Shown: positions 40,942 to 49,786 of the stretch, piece by piece
How the letters are laid out: every line of letters starts with the position of its first letter
Numbering within the stretch: position 1 is the stretch's first letter
Assembly: GCF_002850745.1 (NCBI RefSeq)
Contig: NZ_KZ559467.1
Location: 321,319 to 385,318 of the forward strand
Reading direction: 5' to 3'
Source: Nonomuraea indica
GTDB lineage: Bacteria; Actinomycetota; Actinomycetes; Streptosporangiales; Streptosporangiaceae
DNA length: 64,000 bases
The notes under the pieces: generated by a model
What the model saw: the letters and a program-made list of their open reading frames with translations, nothing else
What the model was told of the DNA's origin: nothing
Database searches by the model: none
Translations under genes and position numbers: made by a program

Positions 40942-41801
40942 CGGCCCAGCAGCACCGCCACGCCCGCGGCGGCGACGTCGGCCAGCGTGAACGCCAGCCG
41001 CGACACGACCGCCACGGCCAGCGCCGCCCCCTGGCCCACCAGCGGCGCGAGCACCAGCACCAGCGCGCCCTCGCGCACCCCCACCCCGGCGGGCACGACC
41101 ACGGCGAGCAGCCCGGTCGCCCAGGCGAAGGCGTAGGCGCCGGTGGCGACCACGTACAGGTCCCACCGGCCCGCCAGCAGCCAGATGTGCAGGCCGTAGA
41201 CGAACCAGCCGAGCGCCGTCCACGCGGTGGCCACCAGCACGGTCCGGCCGGGCAGCACGGTCTCCAGCGGCTCCCTGCGCGCCAGCCGCAGCGCCAGGCT
41301 GAGGCCCCAGGTGAGCACACGGGGATGCAGGCACACGGCGATCACCGGCACGAGCAGCAGGAGGTACCACGCCTCGCGCAGCGCGTCACGGCCGGCCAGC
41401 GTGGCGGCGGCGATGGCGAGCGCCACCCCCAGGTTGATCACCAGCGACAGCGAGATGCAGGCGAACGTGCGGCGCGGCGGGCTGCCGTGGTCGCGTCCCA
41501 GCTCCATCATCGCCGCGTACGCCCACACCGAGCCCGGGATGTACTTGCCGAGCTGGCCCACGAACATGATCCGCCCGGCCACCCGGACCGGCAGCGGCGA
41601 GCCCAGTCCGGCCAGCACCTGCCGCCAGGCGACCAGATGGCACAGCTGGCCCCCCAGCACCGCGGCGAACGCCCCGAGCAGCACCCACGGCGACAGCCCG
41701 GCGAGCTTGGCCGCGGTCTCGTCCCAGTTGCGGGCCAGCCCGTAGCCGAGAAAACCGAGTGCGACCAGCGCCAGGACGACGCGCAGCAGGCGGCGGAGCA
41801 T
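40842..41801 (-). CDS. Lysylphosphatidylglycerol-synthase-TM (flippase-like) protein, copy 1
   Basis: A 319-residue protein of the LPG_synthase_TM/UPF0104 family with about eight helices. Key motifs are GQLGKYIPGSVWAYAAMMELGRD and VVVPAGVGVREGALVLVLAP. It lacks the cytoplasmic LPG synthase domain, so it is not itself an aminoacyl-lipid enzyme. Members of this family are proposed lipid or lipid-linked sugar translocases. It is a divergent paralogue of the protein at 42720-43739, with a methyltransferase gene between them. The C-terminal 33 codons overlap the GT4 gene end. Confidence 0.85.
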   Translation of the reverse strand: MLRRLLRVVLALVALGFLGYGLARNWDETAAKLAGLSPWVLLGAFAAVLGGQLCHLVAWRQVLAGLGSPLPVRVAGRIMFVGQLGKYIPGSVWAYAAMMELGRDHGSPPRRTFACISLSLVINLGVALAIAAATLAGRDALREAWYLLLLVPVIAVCLHPRVLTWGLSLALRLARREPLETVLPGRTVLVATAWTALGWFVYGLHIWLLAGRWDLYVVATGAYAFAWATGLLAVVVPAGVGVREGALVLVLAPLVGQGAALAVAVVSRLAFTLADVAAAGVAVLLGRQRPSSVPVYADQKGSGSTALTPDRNLSGSPEA

Positions 41802-41890
41802 TCGCCAAGGGTACGCGCGAACGTGACCCGCCGGTAGGGTCCACGCGAGCCTTCACGCCGTCGAAGGCGGGGCGGCGGTGCCGGCGACGG

Positions 41891-41896
41891 TACTGT
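41891..41896 (+). promoter_or_regulatory. Candidate -10 TACTGT before the methyltransferase
   Basis: TACTGT ends eight bases before the GTG at 41905, with no Shine-Dalgarno at normal spacing. Confidence 0.35.
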
Positions 41897-41904
41897 AGGG
41901 CGGC

Positions 41905-42723
41905 GTGAGTAAGGAACGCGTCGCGCAGCTCGAATACTCCGAGTTCCAGTCGGCCATGCTCGACGAGGCGAAGCGCCGCCGCAAGGCCGCGAAGATCATC
42001 GCGGTGCTGGAGCACTTCCAGGGTCCGCTCACCGGGCTGACCGTGGGCGACGTGGGCTGCTCGGCCGGGTTCATCGCCGACGAGCTGGCCGGCGCCGGGG
42101 CCGGGCACACGCTGGGCGTCGACATCGACGTGCCGGGGCTGCGCAGGGCCGCCGACCGGTTCGGCGAGCGGGTGGCGTTCGTCTGCGGCGACGGCACGGC
42201 GCTGCCGTTCCCCGACGGCTCGCTCGACGTGCTGGTGTTCAACCACATCTACGAGCACGTGGTCGACCCGGACGCCGTGGTGGCCGAGATGCGCCGGGTG
42301 CTGTCCGACCGGGGCGTGCTCTATCTCGGGCTGGGCAACCGGCTGGGCATCATGGAGCCCCACTACAAGCTGCCGTTCCTGTCCTACCTGCCGCCCGCGC
42401 TGGCCGACCGCTACGTGCGCGCCTTCGGCCGGGCCGACCACTACTACGAGCGCTTCCGCACCCGGCGCGGGCTGCGCAGGATGCTGCGCGCCTTCCACGT
42501 GTGGGACTACACGATCCCGGTGCTCGCCTCCCCGGAGCGGTTCGCGGGTTCGGAGCTGTTCCCGGGGGTGCTCGGGCGGCTGGCCCGCGCGGTGCTGGCG
42601 CGCACCCCGCGCGCCGCGTTGCAGCTGCTGCTGCCGCTGGTGCCCACCTACCTGTGGGTGGCGACCAAGACGCCGCGCCGCCCGGCGGGCGCCGCGCTCC
42701 CACAGCCGCCGCAGCCGCTGTGA
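41905..42723 (+). CDS. SAM-dependent class I methyltransferase
   Basis: A 272-residue methyltransferase with a classical Rossmann SAM site. Motif I is VGDVGCSAGFIADEL, VDID ends strand 2, and CGDGTALPFPDGSLDVLVFNHIYEH is the acidic substrate loop. The C-terminal third (LSYLPPALADRYVRAFG) resembles methyltransferases acting on lipid-linked glycans. The flanking flippase-like genes support an envelope-polymer role. The acceptor is unknown. Its stop overlaps the next start (GTGA). Confidence 0.85.
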   Translation: MSKERVAQLEYSEFQSAMLDEAKRRRKAAKIIAVLEHFQGPLTGLTVGDVGCSAGFIADELAGAGAGHTLGVDIDVPGLRRAADRFGERVAFVCGDGTALPFPDGSLDVLVFNHIYEHVVDPDAVVAEMRRVLSDRGVLYLGLGNRLGIMEPHYKLPFLSYLPPALADRYVRAFGRADHYYERFRTRRGLRRMLRAFHVWDYTIPVLASPERFAGSELFPGVLGRLARAVLARTPRAALQLLLPLVPTYLWVATKTPRRPAGAALPQPPQPL

Positions 42724-43739
42724 CGCCGGGTGAGGCGGGCCCGGCGGGGCGGGGCGAGACCGTGAGACGCGACGACCTCCCCGAAGAGGGCGCCCCGGGA
42801 GAGGGCGCGGCGGACGGCGGCGCCCCTGAAGAAGGCGCCCTGGGAGCGGGGGCCGTCGCGGCCGGCGGCGGGCGGTCGAGAGGCCGGCGGCTGCTGCGGG
42901 TCGGGTTCCTGCTGGTCGCCCTCGGGTTCGGCGGGTGGGCCGTGGCCTCGCAGTGGGACGGCGTGGTCGCCGGGTTCGCCCGGCTGGAGCCGGCGATGAT
43001 CGCCGCGTCGCTCGCGGCCGTGGTCGCCGCGCTGCTCGGCGCCATGCTCACCTGGCGCACCCTGCTGGCCGACCTCGGCTCGCCGCTGCCGTTCCGTCCG
43101 GCCACCAAGGTCTTCTTCGTCGGCCAGCTCGGCAAGTACATCCCCGGCGCCGTCTGGCCCGTGCTCGCCCAGATGGAGATGGGCCGCGACCTCGGCGTGC
43201 CCCGGGCGCGCAGCGCGGCGGCGTTCTTCCTCATGATGCCGATCCAGCTCGCCACCGGCCTGCTCGTCACGCTCGTCACGCTCGGCTGGGACCGCTACGG
43301 CTGGCTGCTGCTGCTCGCCCCCGTGCTGCTCGTGCTGCTGGAACCCAAGGTGATCAACGGACTGATCGGGTTCGGCCTGCGCAGGCTCGGCCGGGAGCCG
43401 CTGGAGCACCCCCTCACCCGGCGCGGCATGCTCACCGCGCTGTGCTGGGCGCTGGCCGGCTGGGTCTGCTACGGCCTGCACCTGTACGTCGTCCTCCCGC
43501 AGGCCGGCCCGGTCTTCGCGATCGGGGCGTTCGCGCTGTCGTGGTGCCTCGGCATCATGACGGTCGTCGTGCCGGCGGGCGCGGGCGTGCGGGAGGCCGT
43601 CATGGTGGCGGTGCTGTCGCCCGTCCTGGACAGCGGCCCGGCCATCGCGGTCGCCCTGTGCTCCCGGGCCGTCATCATCGTCGGTGATCTGCTCTGCGCG
43701 GGTTTGGCGGGAATCGCGGCGCGACGCGGCCGTACGTGA
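42720..43739 (+). CDS. Lysylphosphatidylglycerol-synthase-TM (flippase-like) protein, copy 2
   Basis: A 339-residue paralogue of the inverted gene at 40842. An acidic cytoplasmic N-terminus (about 1-50, rich in Glu, Gly, Ala) precedes eight helices with GQLGKYIPGAVWPVLAQMEMGRD and VVVPAGAGVREAVMVAVLSP. GTGA coupling to the methyltransferase sets the start; a later GTG at 42762 is possible. The motif-level similarity to copy 1, with divergent flanks, suggests an old duplication and two related substrates. Confidence 0.85.
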   Translation: MTPGEAGPAGRGETVRRDDLPEEGAPGEGAADGGAPEEGALGAGAVAAGGGRSRGRRLLRVGFLLVALGFGGWAVASQWDGVVAGFARLEPAMIAASLAAVVAALLGAMLTWRTLLADLGSPLPFRPATKVFFVGQLGKYIPGAVWPVLAQMEMGRDLGVPRARSAAAFFLMMPIQLATGLLVTLVTLGWDRYGWLLLLAPVLLVLLEPKVINGLIGFGLRRLGREPLEHPLTRRGMLTALCWALAGWVCYGLHLYVVLPQAGPVFAIGAFALSWCLGIMTVVVPAGAGVREAVMVAVLSPVLDSGPAIAVALCSRAVIIVGDLLCAGLAGIAARRGRT

Positions 43740-43830
43740 TTTGAGCCACCATTTGGGGGAGGCTGGTCATAAGCTGAACACAGAGGGGGACGCCGTCCCG
43801 CGATGATCTTGAGGGGAGAAGATCTTCGTA

Positions 43831-44949
43831 ATGCCTCGAGTGCTCGTCGACGCGGCGGCGGTCCCCGCGGACCGCGGCGGTCTGATCAGATACGTGGACG
43901 GGCTGGTGGCCGGGCTCGACGGAGCGGGGGCGGACCTCGTCGTGGTCTGCCAGCGCGCCGATGCCGAGCGATACCGGCGGCTGGCTCCTTCGGCCGACGT
44001 CATCCCGGGTCCCGTCTCCATCACCAACAGGTCGGCCCGGCTGGCCTGGGAGCAGACGGGCCTGCCGCTGGTGGCCCGCCAGGCCGGCGCGCAGGTGATC
44101 CACGCGCCCTACTACTCGATGCCGCTCAACGCCGGCATGCCGATCGTCGTGACCGTGCACGACGTCACCTGGTTCACCGAGCCCGAGCAGCACAGCCCCG
44201 ACAGGGCCGCGTTCTTCCGCTCGGCCACCCGTACCGCCGTGCACCGCGCCAACCGGGTCATCGTCCCGTCCAAGGCGACCCGCGACGAGCTGGTGCGCGT
44301 GCTCGCCGCCGACCCGACCCGCATCGACGTCGCCTACCACGGCGTCGACCAGCGGCTGTTCCACCCGCCCACCGAGGAGGAGCGCCGCCGCGCCGCCGAG
44401 CGGTGCGGGCTGCACGGCAGGCCGTACGTGGCCTTCCTCGGCGCCCTGGAGCCGCGCAAGAACGTCCCCAACCTGATCCGCGGGTTCGCCGCCGTCGTCA
44501 AGGACCTCCCTGACGCGCCCGCGCTCGTCCTCGGGGGCGGTGTGCACGAGGACGACGTCGACGCCGCCTGCCGCGAGGTCGAGGCGACGGTCAAGGTGGT
44601 GCGCCCCGGCTTCTTCCGCGCCCCCGACCTGCCCGGCTTCCTCGGCGGGGCGCTGGTGGTGGCTTTCCCGTCGCGCGGAGAGGGGTTCGGCCTGCCGGTG
44701 CTGGAGGCCATGGCCTGCGGCGCGCCGGTGCTGACCACGCACCGCACGTCGCTGCCCGAGGTGGGCGGCGACGCCGTCGCCTACACCGAGCCCGACGCCG
44801 ACAGCATCGCGGTCGCGCTCGGCCGGCTGCTGTCCTCCCCGGACGAGCGCCGGCGGCTCCAGGAGGCGGGGCTGGCCAGGGCCCGCGAGTTCACCTGGGA
44901 GGCCTCGGCCGAGGCGCATCTCGCCTCTTATCAACGTGCCGCCGAATAG
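43831..44949 (+). CDS. Family 4 glycosyltransferase
   Basis: A 372-residue GT4 of normal length resembling mannosyltransferases. It has VLVDAAAVPADRGGLIRYVDGL, HDVTWFTEPEQHS, FLGALEPRKNVPNLIRGF and RGEGFGLPVLEAMACGAPVLTT, with the E(x)7E site. A perfect palindrome GAAGATCTTC lies at 43818-43827 just before the ATG, and GGGGAG is 13-18 bases upstream. A GDP-mannose pyrophosphorylase-like gene follows after 17 bases, consistent with GDP-mannose as donor. Confidence 0.9.
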   Translation: MPRVLVDAAAVPADRGGLIRYVDGLVAGLDGAGADLVVVCQRADAERYRRLAPSADVIPGPVSITNRSARLAWEQTGLPLVARQAGAQVIHAPYYSMPLNAGMPIVVTVHDVTWFTEPEQHSPDRAAFFRSATRTAVHRANRVIVPSKATRDELVRVLAADPTRIDVAYHGVDQRLFHPPTEEERRRAAERCGLHGRPYVAFLGALEPRKNVPNLIRGFAAVVKDLPDAPALVLGGGVHEDDVDAACREVEATVKVVRPGFFRAPDLPGFLGGALVVAFPSRGEGFGLPVLEAMACGAPVLTTHRTSLPEVGGDAVAYTEPDADSIAVALGRLLSSPDERRRLQEAGLARAREFTWEASAEAHLASYQRAAE

Positions 44950-44954
44950 TTGGA

Positions 44955-44960
44955 TAATCT
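44955..44960 (+). promoter_or_regulatory. Candidate -10 TAATCT, leaderless pyrophosphorylase gene
   Basis: TAATCT ends six bases before the GTG at 44967 with no Shine-Dalgarno sequence. It would give the gene its own leaderless transcript besides read-through from the GT4 gene. Confidence 0.45.
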
Positions 44961-44966
44961 CGCCGA

Positions 44967-46061
44967 GTGATGGAGACCTCTGTGCCAGGCCTCGAAGCGA
45001 TCCTCCTGGTCGGCGGGCAGGGCACCCGCCTGCGTCCGTTGACGCTCGGCACGCCCAAGCCGTTGCTGCCGACCGCCGGCGTGCCCTTCCTGGCACACCA
45101 GCTGGCCCGCGCCCGCTCGTTCGGGGTGCGCAGGATCGTCTTCGCCACCTCCTACAAGGCGGCGATGTTCGAGCCGGTGTTCGGTGACGGGGCCGAGTTC
45201 GGGCTGTCGCTGGAGTACATGACGGAGGAGACGCCGCTCGGCACCGGAGGCGCCATCCGCAACGCCGCCGAGGGCCTCACCGCGGCGCCCGGCGACCCGG
45301 TGCTCGTGCTCAACGGCGACATCCTGTCGGGTCACGACATCGGCGACCAGGTGCGCACCCATCTCGCCAGGAACGCCGCTGTAACGCTCCATTTGACGGA
45401 GGTGGAGGATCCGACCCGGTTCGGCTGCGTGCCCACCGACGGCGACGGGCGCGTCACCGCCTTCCTGGAGAAGACCCCCAACCCGGTGACCAACCGCATC
45501 AACGCCGGTTGCTACGTCTTCACCCGCTCGGTCATCGACCGCATCCCGCGCGACGAGGTCGTCTCGGTGGAACGCGAGACGTTCCCGGGGCTCATCGAGT
45601 CGGGCGAGCTGGTCCTCGGCTACCCCGACCGCACCTACTGGCTCGACGTCGGCACCCCGGCCGCCTTCGTCCAGGGCTCGCGCGACCTGGTGCTCGGCCG
45701 CCTCGGCTCGCCCGCGCTGCCCGGTCCGACCGGTGAGCACCTCGCCCTCGACGGCGCGGACGTCTCACCGGAGGCCAAGGTCAACAACGGCACGGCCGTG
45801 GGCGCCCGCGCCGTGGTGGAGGCGGGCGCGGTGGTGTCCGGCAGCGTGCTCAGCGACGAGTGCGTGGTGGAGGCGGGCGCGACGGTGGTCGACTCGGTGC
45901 TCGGGCGCGGGGCGCGGATCTGCTCGGGCGCGGTGGTGCGCGACGCGGTCATCGGCGACGGCGCCGTCGTGGGCCCGGGCAACGAGCTGCGGGCGGGCGT
46001 CCGTGTCTGGCCGGGCGTGCGGTTGCCCGAGTGCGCCGTCCGCTGGTCCAGCGACGTCTGA
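44967..46061 (+). CDS. NDP-sugar pyrophosphorylase, probable GDP-mannose pyrophosphorylase
   Basis: A 364-residue enzyme with a nucleotidyltransferase domain (GLEAILLVGGQGTRLRPLTLGTPKPLLP, LVLNGDIL, RFGCVPTDGDGRV, FLEKTPNP, TYWLDVGTPAAF) and a C-terminal left-handed beta-helix of hexapeptide repeats (about 255-355). That is the arrangement of actinobacterial mannose-1-phosphate guanylyltransferases. The phosphomannomutase and phosphosugar isomerase at 58.9-61.5 kb complete the route to GDP-mannose. A glucose-1-phosphate uridylyl/thymidylyl activity is the alternative. Confidence 0.85.
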   Translation: MMETSVPGLEAILLVGGQGTRLRPLTLGTPKPLLPTAGVPFLAHQLARARSFGVRRIVFATSYKAAMFEPVFGDGAEFGLSLEYMTEETPLGTGGAIRNAAEGLTAAPGDPVLVLNGDILSGHDIGDQVRTHLARNAAVTLHLTEVEDPTRFGCVPTDGDGRVTAFLEKTPNPVTNRINAGCYVFTRSVIDRIPRDEVVSVERETFPGLIESGELVLGYPDRTYWLDVGTPAAFVQGSRDLVLGRLGSPALPGPTGEHLALDGADVSPEAKVNNGTAVGARAVVEAGAVVSGSVLSDECVVEAGATVVDSVLGRGARICSGAVVRDAVIGDGAVVGPGNELRAGVRVWPGVRLPECAVRWSSDV

Positions 46062-46105
46062 CCCCGCGGCCCCGCGCACGCCCCCGCAGGCGGCACACTG
46101 GACGG

Positions 46106-47002
46106 GTGCACGAACGCAGGTGGGCGCCCCCCGGGCCGCTGGACGTCGGGCTGGCACTGGGCCCGCACCGGCGCGGCTCCGGTGACCCCACCTGGCGCCG
46201 GGCCGCCGACGGTGCCGTGTGGCGGACCTGCCGCACCCCCGACGGTCCCGGCACGCTGCGGGTGAGCGTCCGGGACGGTGCGGTGCTCGGCCGGGCGTGG
46301 GGCGCCGGGGCCGGCTGGCTGCTGGAGATGATGCCCGCCTGGCTCGGGGCCGACGACGACGTGTCGGGGTTCGAGGCCAGGCACGAGGTGCTGGCCGACG
46401 CGGCGCGCAGGCACGCCGGGCTGCGGATCGGGCGGACGGCGCGGGTGCTGGAGGCGCTGGTGCCCGCCGTACTGGAGCAGAAGGTCGTCGGCCGCGAGGC
46501 GTTCCGGGCCTGGCGCTGGCTGCTGCACCACTACGGCGAGCCCGCGCCGGGCCCCGCGCCCGACGGCATGCGGGTGGTGCCCGAGGCCGAGGTGTGGCGC
46601 CAGATCCCGTCCTGGCACTGGCACCGGGCGGGCGCCGAGTCCGTGCGGGCGCGGACCATCGCCACGGCCGCCTGGCACGCCGCCAAGCTGGAGGCGGCGG
46701 CCACCACGGCCGAGCTCGACCGGCTGCTGCGCGCCCTGCCCGGCGTGGGCGTGTGGACCTCCGCCGAGGTGCGGCAGCGCGTGTTCGGCGACCCCGACGC
46801 CCTCAGCGTGGGCGACTTCCACCTGGCCAAGATCGTCGGGTACGCGCTGACCGGGCAGAAGACCGACGACCCGGGGATGCTGCGGCTCCTCGAGCCGTAC
46901 CAGGGGCACCGGCACCGGGCCGCGGTCCTCCTCACGCTGACCGGGCTGCGCCCGCCGGCGCGCGGGCCGCGCATGGCCGCACGCGACTACCGCTCCTTCT
47001 GA
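46106..47002 (+). CDS. AlkA-type DNA-3-methyladenine glycosylase
   Basis: A 298-residue HhH-GPD superfamily DNA glycosylase for alkylated bases. The N-terminal region resembles the AlkA_N fold. The HhH hairpin is LLRALPGVGVWTSAEV, and the catalytic aspartate lies in DALSVGDFHLAK. VLEALVPAVLEQKVV is the family signature of the central helix. The GTG at 46106 was chosen as the first start giving the conserved RRWAPPGPLD onset. It stands alone and is unrelated in function to its neighbours. Confidence 0.88.
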   Translation: MHERRWAPPGPLDVGLALGPHRRGSGDPTWRRAADGAVWRTCRTPDGPGTLRVSVRDGAVLGRAWGAGAGWLLEMMPAWLGADDDVSGFEARHEVLADAARRHAGLRIGRTARVLEALVPAVLEQKVVGREAFRAWRWLLHHYGEPAPGPAPDGMRVVPEAEVWRQIPSWHWHRAGAESVRARTIATAAWHAAKLEAAATTAELDRLLRALPGVGVWTSAEVRQRVFGDPDALSVGDFHLAKIVGYALTGQKTDDPGMLRLLEPYQGHRHRAAVLLTLTGLRPPARGPRMAARDYRSF

Positions 47003-47063
47003 TCCGGCCCGCCCCGGCGATCAGGGGTCGCCGTGCCCCGCCCGGGCGGGGTCGCGGGAAGAA

Positions 47064-47093
47064 GGCCCTGGGTGCGAGGCACGAACCCAGGCC
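47064..47093 (+). promoter_or_regulatory. Hairpin and candidate -10 just before fbiC
   Basis: CCTGGGT (47067-47073) pairs with ACCCAGG (47085-47091), extended by GG/CC. TAGTGT at 47098-47103 ends seven bases before the ATG at 47111. With no Shine-Dalgarno, fbiC is probably leaderless. The dyad then lies in the promoter rather than in the mRNA, and may also terminate the upstream gene. Confidence 0.4.
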
Positions 47094-47110
47094 GACGTAG
47101 TGTGCCCTGT

Positions 47111-49705
47111 ATGAGTCTCGTCAGTGATTCCGCGCTCCGCCGCGCGCTCGCCCGCGCCCGTGACGGCAAGGCCCTCGACGTCACCGAGGCGACCGTGCTC
47201 CTGCACGCCCGCGGCGCGCACCTGGACACGCTCCTCGACCACGCCTCCCGGGTGCGCGACGCCGGGCTCCAGGCGGTCGGCCGGGAGGGGGTCATCACCT
47301 ACAGCCGCAAGGTGTTCATCCCGCTGACGAGGCTGTGCCGCGACAAGTGCGGCTACTGCACGTTCGCCACCGCCCCGCACAAGCTGCCCGCCGCGTTCCT
47401 CAGCCCGGACGAGGTGCTGGAGATCGCCCGGCAGGGCGCCGCGATGGGTTGCAAGGAGGCGCTGTTCACGCTGGGCGACCGGCCCGAGGACCGCTGGCGG
47501 CAGGCTCGCGAGTGGCTCGACGCGCACGGCTACGACGACACGCTGTCGTACGTGCGGGCGATGGCCGTCAGGGTGCTGGAGGAGACCGGGCTGCTGCCGC
47601 ACCTCAACCCCGGCGTGCTGAGCTGGCGTGACCTGCAGCGGCTCAAGCCGGTCGCGCCGTCGATGGGCATGATGCTGGAGACGACCTCGCGAAGGCTGTT
47701 CGAGGAGAAGGGCCGGCCCCACCACGGCTCGCCCGACAAGGACCCGGCCGTCCGGCTGCGCGTGCTGGAGGACGCCGGCCGGTCCAACGTGCCGTTCACC
47801 ACCGGCATCCTCATCGGGATCGGCGAGACCGTCGAGGATCGGGCGGAGTCCATCTTCGCGATGCGCCGGGTGGCCCGCGAGTACGGCGGCATCCAGGAGG
47901 TCATCGTCCAGAACTTCCGCGCCAAGCCCGACACCGCCATGCGCGGCCTGCCCGATGCCGACCTGCAGGAACTGGCGGCCACGATCGCGGTGGCCCGGCT
48001 GGTCATGGGTCCGAAGGCGCGTCTGCAGGCCCCGCCCAACCTGGTGGACTCCGAGTACGCGCTGATGATCCGGGCCGGGATCGACGACTGGGGCGGCGTG
48101 TCGCCGCTGACCCCCGACCACGTCAACCCCGAACGCCCGTGGCCGCAGATCGACGACCTGGCGGCCCGCACCGCCGAGGCCGGTTTCCGGCTGCGGGAAC
48201 GGCTGACCATCTACCCCGAGTACGTGCTGGCCGGCGAGCCCTGGCTGGACCCGAGGCTGTTCGCCCACGTCGAGGCGCTGGCCGACCCCGAGACGGGGCT
48301 GGCCCGCGAGGACGCGGTGCTCCAGGGCAGGCCGTGGCAGGAGCCGGACGGCGGCTTCGCCCCGTCCGGCCGGGTGGACCTGCACGTCGAGGTGGACACG
48401 ACGGGCCGCACGAATGACCGCCGCGACGACTTCGACAACGTCTACGGCGACTGGGAGGCCCTGCGCGACCGCCTCGCGCCCGCGGCGGCGGGCTCGGTTC
48501 CGGGGTCGGCGGCGGCGGCGGCATCGGGGGGCGGCACGCCGGGCGAGCTGCGCCAGGCGCTGCGGAAGGCGGCGGCCGACCCGGCCGGGCTCACCGACGG
48601 CGAGGCGGTGACGCTGCTGTCGGCCGACGGCGAGGCGCTGGACGAGCTGGCCGCCATCGCCGACGACCTGCGCGCGCAGGCGGCCGGCGACGACGTCACC
48701 TACGTCGTCAACCGCAACATCAACTTCACCAATGTCTGCTACACCGGCTGCCGGTTCTGCGCCTTCGCCCAGCGCCGGACCGATGCCGACGCGTACACGC
48801 TGAGCCTCGAACAGGTCGCCGACCGGGCCGAGGAGGGCTGGCTGGCCGGCGCGACGGAGGTGTGCATGCAGGGCGGCATCCACCCCGACCTGCCCGGCAC
48901 CGCCTACTTCGACCTGGCCAGGGCGGTCAAGGCCAGGACTCCCGGCATGCACGTGCACGCCTTCTCCCCGATGGAGGTGGTCAACGGCGCCAGCAGGACG
49001 AACCTGTCGATCGAGGAGTGGCTGCACGCCGCGAAGGAGGCCGGCGTCGACTCGCTGCCGGGCACGGCGGCGGAGATCCTCGACGACGACGTGCGCTGGG
49101 TGCTGACGAAGGGCAAGCTGCCCGCCAAGGAGTGGATCGAGGTCGTCACCACCGCCCACCGCGTGGGCCTGCCGACGACGGCGACGATGATGTACGGCCA
49201 CGTGGACGACCACGCGCACTGGGTCAGGCACATCAAGCTGATCAGGCGGCTGCAGGAGGAGACCGGCGGGTTCTCGGAGTTCGTGCTGCTGCCGTTCGTG
49301 CACACGAGCGCGCCGATCTATCTCGCGGGCATCGCCAGGCCCGGCCCCACCGCCCGCGAGAACCGGGCCGTGCACGCCCTGGCCAGGATCCTGCTGCACG
49401 GCGCGATCCGCAACATCCAGTGCTCCTGGGTCAAGCTGCAGGACGACCTGTGCCGCCAGGTGCTCACCGGCGGCGTCAACGACCTGGGCGGCACCCTCAT
49501 GGAGGAGACGATCAGCCGGATGGCCGGGTCGGAGAACGGCTCGTACAAGACGATCAGCGAGCTGCGCGCGATGGCGGGCGCCACCGGCCGGCCGGTCCGC
49601 CAGCGCACCACCGAGTACGGGATGCCGAGCGAGGAGCGGCTGGCCGCCTCGGCGGCGAGCGACGGCGTCTGCCAGAGCGTGCGCCGGGCCCTGCCGACCG
49701 TGTAG
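47111..49705 (+). CDS. fbiC: FO synthase, bifunctional CofG-CofH
   Basis: An 864-residue fusion of two radical SAM enzymes that make the deazaflavin FO from tyrosine and a ribityl-diaminouracil. The CofG half has C76-x3-C80-x2-C83 (CRDKCGYC), and the CofH half has C543-x3-C547-x2-C550 (CYTGCRFC). Each CX3CX2C binds a 4Fe-4S cluster. An Ala/Gly-rich linker (about 455-480) joins the halves. The size and fusion are typical of actinobacteria. fbiA and fbiB lie 2.8 kb downstream on the other strand. Confidence 0.98.
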   Translation: MSLVSDSALRRALARARDGKALDVTEATVLLHARGAHLDTLLDHASRVRDAGLQAVGREGVITYSRKVFIPLTRLCRDKCGYCTFATAPHKLPAAFLSPDEVLEIARQGAAMGCKEALFTLGDRPEDRWRQAREWLDAHGYDDTLSYVRAMAVRVLEETGLLPHLNPGVLSWRDLQRLKPVAPSMGMMLETTSRRLFEEKGRPHHGSPDKDPAVRLRVLEDAGRSNVPFTTGILIGIGETVEDRAESIFAMRRVAREYGGIQEVIVQNFRAKPDTAMRGLPDADLQELAATIAVARLVMGPKARLQAPPNLVDSEYALMIRAGIDDWGGVSPLTPDHVNPERPWPQIDDLAARTAEAGFRLRERLTIYPEYVLAGEPWLDPRLFAHVEALADPETGLAREDAVLQGRPWQEPDGGFAPSGRVDLHVEVDTTGRTNDRRDDFDNVYGDWEALRDRLAPAAAGSVPGSAAAAASGGGTPGELRQALRKAAADPAGLTDGEAVTLLSADGEALDELAAIADDLRAQAAGDDVTYVVNRNINFTNVCYTGCRFCAFAQRRTDADAYTLSLEQVADRAEEGWLAGATEVCMQGGIHPDLPGTAYFDLARAVKARTPGMHVHAFSPMEVVNGASRTNLSIEEWLHAAKEAGVDSLPGTAAEILDDDVRWVLTKGKLPAKEWIEVVTTAHRVGLPTTATMMYGHVDDHAHWVRHIKLIRRLQEETGGFSEFVLLPFVHTSAPIYLAGIARPGPTARENRAVHALARILLHGAIRNIQCSWVKLQDDLCRQVLTGGVNDLGGTLMEETISRMAGSENGSYKTISELRAMAGATGRPVRQRTTEYGMPSEERLAASAASDGVCQSVRRALPTV

Positions 49706-49786
49706 GTATAACATGTTCTAGCGAGTACTTGATTCGGGTGGGGGAGGCGCTGGGAGAATCATCACTCCCGTGGAGAGAGGTTCACC

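Noticed and set aside
47021..49714. About 900-codon open frame antisense to fbiC
   Set aside because: fbiC carries both radical SAM motifs and full-length homology features. The antisense frame is low complexity.
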